Positions 13,456-25,100 of a stretch of DNA of 64,000 nucleotides are shown here, one piece after another; the stretch's first letter is position 1; each line of letters begins with the position of its first letter. The translations under genes were made by a program, and so were the position numbers. The notes under the pieces were generated by a model. It was not told where the DNA came from, did not search any database, and saw nothing but the letters and a program-made list of their open reading frames with translations. Source of the stretch: Aurelia coerulea (taxonomy: Eukaryota; Cnidaria; Scyphozoa; Semaeostomeae; Ulmaridae); assembly GCA_039566865.1 (NCBI GenBank), contig CM076960.1:3534001-3598000 (forward strand), in the 5' to 3' direction.

Positions 13456-13943
13456 AGAGAAATAAGCAAAGACATAAAAAATACAAAGAGAAATAAGCAA
13501 AGACATAAAAAATACAAAGAGAAATAAGCAAAGACATAAAAAATACAAAGAGAAATAAGCAAAGACATAAAAAATACAAAGAGAAACAAGCAAAGACATA
13601 AAAAATACAAAGAGAAATAAGTAAAGACATAAAAAATACAAAGAGAAATAAGCAAAGACATAAAAAATACAAAGAGAAATAAGCAAAGACATAAAAAATA
13701 CAAAGAGAAATAAGCAAAGACATAAAAAATACAAAGAGAAATAAGCAAAGACATAAAAAATACAAAGAGATATAAGCAAAGACATAAAAAATACAAAGAG
13801 ATATAAGCAAAGACATAAAAAATACAAAGAGAAATAAGCAAAGACATAAAAAATACAAAGAGAAATAAGCAAAGACATAAAAAATACAAAGAGAAATAAG
13901 CAAAGACATAAAAAATACAAAGAGAAATAAGCAAAGACATAAA
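13456..13943. repeat. 31-bp satellite, minor array (~16 copies)
   Basis: Same unit as the major array, with the same T/C site plus a few private variants (GAGATATAAG, AAGTAAAGAC). Left edge sharp, directly after the 560-bp repeat; right edge at the word ACATAAAAGAAACTC. Confidence 0.95.
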
Positions 13944-14206
13944 AGAAACTCAATGGAGGACATTTGGAATATGTTGAGAATTCCACTGCAGACGCCATCT
14001 CAGCAAGCCATGGATTGGTACTTTGAAATACCAGATAATATTAAGAAACATAGAGGAAACCAAAAAAGAACTTATTTTGCCAGTGATATTGTGACATTGT
14101 CGAAACTATGCAAACTATGACATTGTCGAAGGGAACAGTAAACACGATATGGAAGTAAAACAGTTCAAAATTACTGAAGATTTAATCATGTTAAGAAAAA
14201 TAGCTG

Positions 14207-14388
14207 AAGGTGAAGTTGCGGTTTTTAGCACCAAGCGCTGGGATCGCAGAAGTAGAACAGGCCTAATCGAGTCCGCGACCCTTTATCACGACGCTTAAGT
14301 GGTGGGGCTCTACGTGGGATCGAACCCTGTCCACCTGACTGTTCTGGCTGCAATGTCAGAGGATTACACCACTGCGCCACAACGGCCA
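14207..14388 (-). mobile_element. tRNA-derived SINE, copy 1
   Basis: On the minus strand the head has an A box TGGCGCAGTGG and a B box GGTTCGATCCC with tRNA-like spacing, then a tRNA-unrelated body ending in CTTCACCTTC. The word AGCTGAA flanks it (14202-14208 and 14393-14399) and may be the target duplication. Confidence 0.82.
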
Positions 14389-14668
14389 CAACAGCTGAAA
14401 ACAGGGACAAATGGAATATAACTTTCTAAAATGATTTGAAGCATTGCAAGAGGCGAACAGTGCATCCATTGCAAGCCGGATGTGCTCAGCGTAGCTTCCA
14501 AATCTTTAACTCGGCGTAAAAAGGTGGGTGTAAAATTCTGTGATTTTTTTTTTCTGACTGAAGTGGCTGGAAACAAACTTTAGTTACCTATATTTAATTC
14601 TACCGTTGGACTTTTCAGCAGTTTTCAACATTTTTCGAAATTTCAGCGTATGCTACGTATTAACTCAT

Positions 14669-14772
<104 letters not shown>

Positions 14773-15421
14773 AAAGGAGAAAGTGTGCAACAGATAATAA
14801 GTGAATGTGAAAAGTTAGCTCAGAAAGAATACAAGAGACGCCATGATAATGTAGCAAAGAAAATTCATTGGGAACTGTGCAAGAAAAATGCATTAGAACA
14901 TAAGGAAAGATGGTATGAACATAACCCAGAAGGAGCGGTAGAGAATGAAAGTGTAAAATTGTTGTGGGATATAAATATACAATGCGATAATGTGATAGAG
15001 GCAAGGAGGCCAGACATTGTTATAGTTGATAAAAAGGAAAAAAGCTGTGTAATTGTGGATATTGCAGTACCCGCCGATGAAAGAGTACATGAAAAGGAAA
15101 GGGAAAAGGTGGAGAAATACCAGGACTTGCGAAGGGAAATTGGAAAACTGTGGCAATTGAGAAAGGTGCAGGTTGTTCCTGTGGTTGTAGGTGCCCTTGG
15201 AAGTGTGACAAAATAGTTTGATAGGTGGATTGAGAAGTTGGGGATACCGGGTGATGTCGGAGCTGCACAAAAGACTGCCTTGTTAGGAACTGCAAGGATC
15301 CTGAGGAAAGTGCTAGAGATGTAAGAGAGAGATTTCCTGTTAGCCCTTGGTCATTTGTTATTACCCGCCTAACAGGAGGAATGACGGCAATTCCAACAGC
15401 CAGAGCGTAAGCTGAAACAAT
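14773..15421 (+). mobile_element. 5'-truncated LINE with restriction-like endonuclease, copy 1
   Basis: The frame after the microsatellite reads QIISECEKLAQKEYKRRHDN, WYEHNPEGAVENESVKLLWD, ARRPDIVIVDKKEK, VVPVVVGALGSVTK, and after an in-frame TAG, TALLGTARILRKVLEM. RPDIVIVD...VDIAVP looks like the PD-(D/E)XK endonuclease of R2/R4-type LINEs. The 3' part ends in ATAATAATAATAATAA. Confidence 0.8.
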
Positions 15422-15439
15422 GATAATAATAATAATAAC

Positions 15440-15538
15440 ATTAAAACAAAACCACCATCAAAGATAACAGAAAAAAAGTATATGAAAGACAAAACTGTTA
15501 AGAGCAAAACGTTTCGATTATAAAATCTTCATCAGTTC

Positions 15539-15539
<1 letters not shown>
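15440..15539 (-). mobile_element. Penelope-like fragment with hammerhead-like core
   Basis: On the minus strand CTGATGA (15529-15535) is followed by a short stem GATT/AATC and GAAAC (15511-15515). This is the conserved core of hammerhead ribozymes found in Penelope-like retroelement ends. Only the end is present. Confidence 0.5.
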
Positions 15540-15626
<87 letters not shown>

Positions 15627-15633
15627 TAATGAA
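15540..15633. repeat. (AAT)n microsatellite
   Basis: About 30 AAT units between the Penelope-like fragment and the right half of the split TIR element. Confidence 0.95.
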
Positions 15634-16003
15634 ATCAAGACCAGTATTGAGGGTGTGACGTCATCAAAATTCTAAATCATAAACCAGAAAAGTGATAGAC
15701 TTTTGCTTGATACCATATTGTAGACATCCATAAACTATGGTTTTCTTCGAAATTATCTCATGTTGCTTCAAACAGTTTAGAAATTAGGATGGTTTTAAGT
15801 TTTTTTTAAAAGCTTTCTTGAAAAGTTGGAAAACGCTCTCAATTCTGAAAATATTGAATATTTTAGAAAAGCCAACGGTAGAATTATAGAGAAATAGCAT
15901 AAGTTATTGAATTTTACACCAACCTTTGTAAAGATTTGGAACCTATGCTGATGTGCTCTATAATGATAAAACGGGAAATGAAGAGTTCTGTATCAAAACA
16001 AAC

Positions 16004-16129
16004 CTGAGCAGCAGCTTGTAAGCCCTCAGTGACCTTATTTTTTCCAAGTGCACGAAGTGGTTCCTTCGTAAACCCTGTTGATGTTTTGATCAGCTTGAAG
16101 TCTGAGGTCGGGTTGACCATAATACCAAA
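16004..16129 (-). CDS. Gene B exon 11: last visible exon
   Basis: 126 bp, phase 0 in. It reads FGIMVNPTSDFKLIKTSTGF, then KEPLRALGKNKVTEGLQAAA. It may splice at GTTTGT (left edge 16004), but I found no downstream exon in the left 14 kb. If not spliced, the frame continues about 29 codons and stops at a TAA (15914-15916) inside a TIR element. Confidence 0.6.
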
Positions 16130-19100
16130 CTGTAGAATAAATAAATCTAAATAAGAATTTAAAGTTAGTTGACAGAGCTAGGTAGAGGTAATTTATAAAT
16201 AGGACTAAAAATCGCCTACGCACGCTATTGTTCCTCTAGCTAAACAATATGCACGCACATGTCGAAATCACCAAATACAATGAGTTTAGGTTTGCATATG
16301 CAGCTCTTCCGTTTGCTATTTATCACCGTCGACAAACTTAAAGATCTGCTTTGCACGAACCTCAATCAGCGATAAGCTCAGAAGCGGACTGGCCCATCGG
16401 GATGCCAAGAAATTTCCCGATGCGTCCTATGCCCAGTTTTGGTGAGGTGAAGGCGAAGTTGCGGTTTTCAGGGCCAAGCGCTGGGATCACAGAAGTAGCT
16501 AAACGCTAACCCCTTGTCATGACGCTCAAGTGGCGGAGTTCTATCGGGTATCGAACACTGTCCGCCTGACTCTTATGACAGCATAGTCAGATGATTACGC
16601 CACTGCGCCACAACACCTTCATTAATGTGTTGTAAAAACTTGAATGTGCTGTCAAAAGCTTTGTATTTTTTGTTTCATGGTTGAGAGAATGTCCTTTGTC
16701 AGCAATCGCTAATCGCATTGACTTCCGGTGTCAATCCAAATCAATGGATGCTATTGTGTTGCAAAATCTGTCCTTGTTGCTTGATGGCCTATCGGCGCCC
16801 CTTCGCTTTCTTTTGCCAGTAGGTTCAATAGCATAGCAGTTATCCCGCCACTAGATAGGTTACAGAGAGGGCTGAAAATGTTGACATATTGACAAACTAA
16901 TCATAATTACCTCGACGTTAATTCCAATACTATCAAAGAATCCACCATCTTCATTCTTGGCTCCAGAAATCTTGCCTAACATTGCGCCAAATGATTGACC
17001 ATCAAACACAACACCAACAGCAAACAACCAACGAGCAATCGTAAAAATAGCTACTACTTCGAAATGTATCGGGACACCTTCAATAAATTTCGTTGCTGTC
17101 AGTCTGAAAGGTGAGGATGGCAATCCTTCCACGAAGTCATAACCGATAGTGCATGGTCCAAATGTCAGGTCCCATAGTTTGATGGCTCTGTAAAAACGAA
17201 GAGTCAGTGCAACAGGAGGCTCTACCGGGATGGGAGATCCAAAAAACGAAACGAGCCGGTTGATAACGAAACGAGCCGGTTGATAACGAAACGAGCCGGT
17301 TGATAACGAAACGAGCCGGTTGATAACGAAACGAGCCGGTTGATAACGAAGCGAGCCGGTTTATAAGTACCGGGTGAGTAAAGAAACACCCGGCGTTTGA
17401 AAAAATGCTGCTCCCTGAATATCAAAGCAAAACTATTGAAAACTGTCTTATTTCATTGCCAATATTTTCAATTAGATTGAGTGATTTACCCTGCTTTAAT
17501 CAACTATTCCTTCTCGTAGATATGAGAGATTTTCTACAGAAATTCCCTTTTAAAAACCTGAGAAAAAGAGTGAAACCGAAGAGTAAAATTTTTTTGGTTG
17601 TGGTCCTCCCTAACAATGATGACACTTACATTGATTTCATTTTTTCATTTTTTATTTTTTCATTTTAAAATTATTTATGCACGGTAGCCCCGTCAGTCAG
17701 TATGATTGATTTTCAGGGGGCCGTGCCAAAAACTTTACAAATTAAAAAATCTACTAAAATTAATAACGGGAAAAGGAAACTATATGCGTTTGCCTTTTGG
17801 GAGAATGGAATCACCCTGAATAATTTTTAATACCAGAGTGAATACTTTTTGATCCTCTCAGATGAGGAGCACATGCTAAAACGTATTGCTATAAGGCAGA
17901 CCCATTAGGGAAATTTACTCGTGGTTTGGTTTTGGTCTCGAAGTGACTTTCTTGTGAAAAATCTTGAAAGTTATTTAAGTCTTAGGAAACTCTTATTCCT
18001 TGTAACTATGTCATGTTTCAACTATTGTGTGTTCAAAATACGTTGTTCACAGCCAGTTATATGTGTGCATAGTTCTATTTTTCGCTTGAAAATGTGTATG
18101 TAACTTAGGGTCGCGGGGTGAGAGGAAACTCGATAACTAAGGTTTTTTGCTCCAACAGCTCAAATTGAATTTGTATTGTATTGTTGTATGCATTTCAAAT
18201 CTTATTGTTACAATAAAAAAGAAAAAAAATTCGACGTTTTGATGCTTCGTGCGCATGAAGAGCATCATGGGCAGCACAAAGTCTTTGAAAACTTCTACGA
18301 CTGATTATCAACTCAACTAACTTGAGGGCAGTTTTCATGAAACCAGGCATATTCTTGAATCCCAAGCCATGAAGAATTCCTTGGAAGGTCAATGTTTTAG
18401 CCTTGCCAGTCATCGATGTCTGGCCACCGGGAGCAATTGCGGAGTGATAGGATGAATTTCTGTATACAGTCACATCGAATGTGTTGGGTTTGAATTTTTC
18501 CACCAGCTTTCCTTTTGCCAAGTAACTTCTGTATGTTCCTTCGGTGTAATATGTCACCCTATGTTAAAGCAATGAAATGTTATACAACGACAGACATTTT
18601 GATCTCATAATATCAGCGCGATAAAAATGCAAGGAGATGATATCGAGTAAAAACGCAAAAGTAAACAAAGCTATAATTCATCAGTAAAATATTTCATATG
18701 TAATATTTCACACATGACATTTCACATACCAGGTGAGTTAGAACAAATGTGGTGTGCTGAACAAGTCATATTTTGGTGAGAGACAAGTCAAACGTTTCTT
18801 TTGTAGAGGAAAGGTGGACTGATTACGATTGAGTCCTAGTAATCGCTACCACCAACCCACCCTACTCGTTCATACTAGGACTCATGGCTTATATGACTAT
18901 ATCGCTTATATGACTCATGACTAGTAGGAGCGAGTAGGGTGGGTTGGTGGTAGCGATTACTAGGACTCAATCGTAATCAGTCTAGAGGAAAGGTTGAATT
19001 AGCTCCTGAAATTTAGTCTGTTAAATAGGTGATTCATTCTGTATCTATTAGCAATTTTGTGATGTTGTTTTTTCCTTGAAAAGTATTGTCAGTGTAAGAA

Positions 19101-22100
19101 ATTTATGCTTCCTAGCAATGACAACAAAAAAATTATTTGCTTTTAACGAAAGGAGAAGGGTAAATCTAAGGTTCTGTCAGGTGGATTTTGTCATTTCATC
19201 GGATATTGTGTATTACATTCAGGAGCTGTTTTGTAATGGTTTCATTTAAGCCCTAAAATACGCGAGAATTTAAAAGGGTACAAGACTTGGTTAACCTGAG
19301 TTAATGACGTCAAAAGTAGTTGTTTATATTAGCCAATAATGGGACCCCCAGGATTGTGGGATTTTTAGAGCATAGGTGTGGCATCCATTTCCGTGTTCAC
19401 TCAGATCGCTCGACAGCGAGAACAAGGAAGATCTACATACTGGAATTTCATCGCCCACCCTCCCGCACCATTTATTTTGTTTATATTTTTATAGTTACTT
19501 CGTCTTTTTTCTCTTTCCGTGACTAAATCTTCCTTCCTCCTGGCGGTTCTTTCTTCCATCCGCGAGGCAGGTGTATTGCTCCCGCCGGAAATTTGACTTC
19601 CCTGAGCCAATCACCAAAGTTAAAGGTTAGCATTGTTCAGGAAAGTCGGGCAATACACAATGGCCCATTCCCTGGAAAGGGTCGGATCTTTTTAGGTCAT
19701 TAACAATGCATTTTGCTCGACTCCTGAATCAAATAAACGAAATCTGCCAGACAGAACTTTAGATTTACCCTTCTTCTTGCGCTATAAGCACATAACTTCT
19801 CTTACAAACCACCATTCGCTTGCACAAGGAGAGAGTTTGCCCTACTAGTCTCGGGGAAACTTTAGCGGCTTTGTTTGTTTTGAATTACTGGTTGAGAGAA
19901 TTTCCTTTGTCTGCATCCGCTAATCGCTTTGAATTGAGGTGTCAATCAAACGCAACTGTTGCAATTGTATTACAAAATCTGCCCTTGTTATCCCATGCAA
20001 CTGTTAAAAAATCACACAACAGAAGTCACAACTCCTCCACAGCAGCCAAACAAACGGGCGCAATCTTTGGGACACCCCGTAGTAATAAGTCTAAACAAGC
20101 AATTCCAGTGAGTTAATGAGCTTAAAACAAAATCATAGAACTTATGTTAAACAATGAAATGTTATACAACGACGGACATTTTATCTTAATAAGTAAGGTC
20201 TGATAAGCAATACATAGGAGTTAATGAGCTTAAAACAAAATCATAGAACTTACATAACATCCTCAATAGTTATCCTATGTCCAGGACTGAATTTCTCCAA
20301 TTTTTGCAGCCCAAATTCATAGCCTTTAACTCCATAACCACTCTCATTTTTGACTCTGATCGAGAAACCAAGAATCGGTTGGTTTTCATCCGGTCGGGTG
20401 TATCCAAGGATGGTCTTTGTTTTTCGATATGATGTCACTAAGCTATCAGCAACATCTTTTATTGTGACAGCAGGGATTGGGTCGAAGCAATACTAAAAAG
20501 AAGAATTGAGAAGTTATGTGGTAGCATGAGCATTACGGGGATGTGCTTTAATCATAACGGGGATGTGCTTTAATCTATTGCAACAAACGCGAATTCGCGA
20601 AGCAAATTGTCAAAGTTTTCTGAGACTACCGGGTGCGCCAAAATAAACTATGCATCTTTGACAGGTGACGATAACTCGTACACTGGACCGATTTTGAAGA
20701 TTTATGACTTAATCTTTAGCAGAAAACCCGAATTGGATTCTAGGATTTTTTACAAATTTTTCCGTTTTCACTTTTTAGAGCTGCAAGCGAGTTTCTTAAA
20801 ATTTTCTTTTTCGAAAACACTGAAAACTATCTAAAAACGTTGATCAAATTTTCTAAAGAATCAACATGAATGGACAAAGGGAAAACATTTTCAGCGTGAT
20901 TTGGAGATTTGGAAATTGATTATTGTAAACTTCTGCATGAGCGTTATTTCAACGATTGGCCTGTTGCGAAATTCTGTTGTAGTTACAATAAAGTACCGCC
21001 CCAAAAGCAGGCACAAAATCAAAAATGTAACAAGACTCCATGCTTGCTGGCCCCATGACGCTTTCTCGCTTGTCTTTTTAACCCCTTTGACACAGGAACA
21101 CAACCTGCACCAAAGCATAAATTCAATAACATTACAAAAGAAAAGACATTCCTTTATATCCTTAAAATATTATTACATTTCTCACAAGATAAACGAACTC
21201 TCGCACAACAGCTTACAATTAGTCGATTCATAAATCCCAAATCACCACGAAAAAGTTTTCTCTTTGTCCATTCATATCGATTCTTTAGAAAGCTTGATCG
21301 ATGTTTTTTTATCGTTTTCAGTGTTTTCGAAAACGAAAATTTTAAGAAACTCGCTTGTAGCTCTAAAAACTGAAAACAGAAAAATTTGCAAAAATTCCTA
21401 GAATCTAATTCAGGCTTTCTGCTGACTATTAAGTCATAAATCTTCAAAATCGGTCCTGTTTACGATTTATCGTGGCCTGCCAAACGTGCATAGTTTATTT
21501 TGGCGCATTCAGTATGTTCACACGATACCGGCACAATTTGAAAACGATAGTAAAATTTGACGTTAAAAAATTCGTTACAATCTGCCAAAGAAATGTATCT
21601 ATGCCTTAAAGGAGCTGTACGAGATTTTTGTAAACAAAGATAAAAATCAGCTGGCCAGTACCATAAAATACAATGAGAAATTCCTCTTTAATGGGAGCAT
21701 GCGGTACAATTTCTTTAGCCTGCCTGTTGCATTTGTATGTTTAGGCTAAACACCACGCTCCTCCGCAGCGTCCTACAAATTTGACTTTGTCCTTGTGTCA
21801 TAAATTTGTTTAGCTTGCTTGACCCCATGTTATTCCTAAACTAACTTCAAAACGCTTATTTTCACGATTGATTTTATAGTAGTTTCTATCTGTAGTCCTT
21901 TTGCGAAATCTGACGCATTCTTTTTCAAGAAAATGTCGCCGCGAAGGAGCATGGGCTAAACACATCTGAAACTCGTCGCTCAGAATCCAGCTTTATCTCT
22001 ATAATCGTGGATGGCATAACAAATCTGATGACATTGGTGAATTCTACGGGGTTCAAATATGTCGAAAACATCTTTATTTGCAATGTATCTGCTACTTCTT

Positions 22101-25100
22101 GCTTGCATTACCCAGGGGGGACACTCAGCACTCAGGACATACGCATACGGGGGGAGGGGGTCCGTCTGAGAAATTTTCAGGAAATTTGATCTATCTAATC
22201 TATCTAAACCAGGAAATTTGGTTTATTTGATCCAGGAGCTGTTTTGTAGTCGTTTTATTTATGCCCTAATTACGCGAGAATTACAATGCCTTCTGTTCGG
22301 CTTCTGAATCAAATAAACAAAATCCGCCAGACAGAGCTTTAGATTTACCCTTCTTCTTTCGTTATAAGCACATAACTTCTCTTAAAAACCACCTTTCGCT
22401 TGCACAAGGCGAGAGTTTGCCCTACTAGTTTCGAGGAAACTTCTGCGGCTTTGTTTGTTTTGATTTACTGGTTGAGAGAATTTCCTTTGTCTGCAGTCGC
22501 TAATCGCTTTGAATTGAGGTGTCAATCCAACGCAACTGTTGCTATTGTATTACAAAATCTGTCCTTGTTCGTGAACACAGTTTGAGAAATGATTCAAACT
22601 TTTCGGTGCATTTTGAAAAGAGTTTTATCTAACCTTGATGATAGTTCCCTTTTCTTCGCTTTGCATTGCAAAATAACCACTCATAAAATTATTCCTCTTA
22701 AAGCTCAGATGATTGTAGACTTCTGTTGGTACTTTAGATTTGTAAAAGCCTTTGCCAGAAAACTTCTCAGTTGCTCCACATTCTCTCGCCATGTAACTAC
22801 CTGCTGTGACAGGGATTTTGGGCATTGGAGTTGGAACAAGATCTGTTGAAAGAAATGGATCACCCTCAAGGCATACGTTCCAAAGCTTTTAATATTTTGG
22901 TGTAAAATTCTATTACCTATTTCTTTAAATTGAATGGCTTGAAAAAACTTTAGCTGCGTTGCTAGAATTCTGCCATTTCATTTTTTTAATCAGTTCATCA
23001 GTTCAAGATTACAGGGTATTTCATATTTGAACCCATTTGAGGATGTGACGTCATCAAAACTCTGAATTCCATTCTTCCTTAAAATCGTTAGAAATCGCGA
23101 TGGTTTTTGTTGAATTCGTAAAAGAGAAGCAAAACACTCTAATTCTTAAACTTTTCAAAATTTCTTGAAAGTCCAGAATTTCTTCAATGGGATATCTTGA
23201 ACATTGTGCAAACCCTCTAAGTTAAACCAGTTCTATAACATTTGTCAAATGATCAAAACTACATACGCGTACAGCCAGTGTATGGGCAGATTTTCACATC
23301 ATTAGCTGAGCCTGGGCAGACGTCTCCTCCATTTGCAGGGGATGGATTTGTGCATGTTCGCGTTCTTGTCGTCTCCCCCTTCAAACAGTATTGGGAAGAA
23401 CACGCTGACCATACCGACCATCCTGCCCAATTACCGTTCACAGCACCTGGTAAGTAACAGAATGCAGTTGTGTTTGAATGGTAATTATTATTATTATTAT
23501 TATTATCACTCTATTTACAATGTTCGCATAAAAAAGTATACGAATATTTACAAACACAGTTAATAAAAGGCAATTGGTTCTAATGACAAAAAAACTGCAT
23601 TGATAAAAATACAATATAAAGCCTTAGTGCGGTACAAAATTCGGCAAAGTCTACACTGGCATTGGCACACATTTCCTTTCCAGGCTTTGAATTTGGTCTT
23701 AAACTCAGTCAGGCTGATTGACTGTCTAATGGAAACTGGAAGCGTATACCATAACTGTGGACCCCTAAATCGAACAGTTTCTGAGCCATACATGACAGAC
23801 GGATACATGACTAATTCCAAGCATAGCAAATTCTGAACACAGTACACTTCGCAGAGACAGACATATCTTTCCCAATCAAACACAAATATCTTTAAACAAC
23901 AGGTTAATGATTCACCATTGCAGTTCACTAATTAAAACGAGAATCTCTCCAAAGTCTGCTAAACCTTCTGCCTCTAGCAGCTCCAAACCTACCAAACTAA
24001 GATCAGTTAAAAGAATTCTATAGCGCTCTGGTTCAATTCCTGGCTGGTAACCAAAATCTTTTCCAACTGTGGTATGGTAGCATGAAAATCTGACTGATAA
24101 AACATACCTGGGCAAATGGCAAGCCTACAAGTCTTCGTTGTAGAAAGCTGTCCAACACAACTCTTCGCATTGGTTCCCTTTGGCTCTGGGTTATTACAAA
24201 GCCGTCCTCTTGTTTGGACACCAGTTCCACAGGTTTTTGAGCATTTGGTCCACGACGACCATTGACCGAATCCACCATTGACTGTAAAGATAAAGTACAG
24301 TTTTAAATTCGAAATTGAAAATCATATCGGTTGAGTATGGTGAAATGCTCGTTAGAAACAAAGAAAGAATTGTTCATGTGCAAAACCTGCAGGAACTCAA
24401 GCAAAAGTACATAAATCACTCTTTCATGAAAACCCTTCTTTCTTATGGGATTTATTCACAAGGAAAGAAATTAATTACAGCCTCAGAATTAAAGATATTC
24501 CAACACTTCCCAAGGTATCGACTGCATCTTTCGGTACACATTTAATAGCGTTCAGGGGTAGCATGCTTTGGAACAGTACACCTGATGTGATTAAGAGGTC
24601 AGCACCATAGTCGCCATTTTTGGTGATAACATAAACATTGGGCTGGGGAGGGGTTCAATTGTAAAATTTGTAAATAGTATTGTTGTAAATTAGTTTAAGT
24701 TAGCTGGTTTTTATTAGTTTCTGCCTTCTGCCACAAATGACGTAATTATCCAACAGTAAGTAAAGTGATTATTATTATTATTATTTTTTAGTCCAAATAA
24801 TGTATCCATTGTTTGCAAAATCGTACAACGAAAATCGTGAAACCAAATTATGAATTCAAATTCGATACAGCTTTTCAACTAAGCTGCCTCATTTTGGAAT
24901 TTTTCAACATTTCTTTATATTACTTCATTTGACATTTCTGACATCAGATTCACATTCAGTACCCAAATATTAGTCTACTTGGAAACTCTCATAATCTTAG
25001 TGTTAGCGATTTTAATTTAGTGACCATAACAAATTTGAGCATTTACAGGGGATTTGACCGTGGTGAATGAGGGTGTAAAGTTACACCCCAAACGATTTTC

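Noticed and set aside
13327..13998. Minus-strand ORFs of 162-223 codons
   Set aside because: Same satellite, minor array.
14290..14388. Functional tRNA gene
   Set aside because: The A and B boxes are present, but the body continues as a SINE and the acceptor stem is not convincing.
23242..23457. Plus-strand ORFs over TSP1 exons (also at 28050, 25585, 43542)
   Set aside because: Antisense shadows of minus-strand exons that have domain matches and splice sites.
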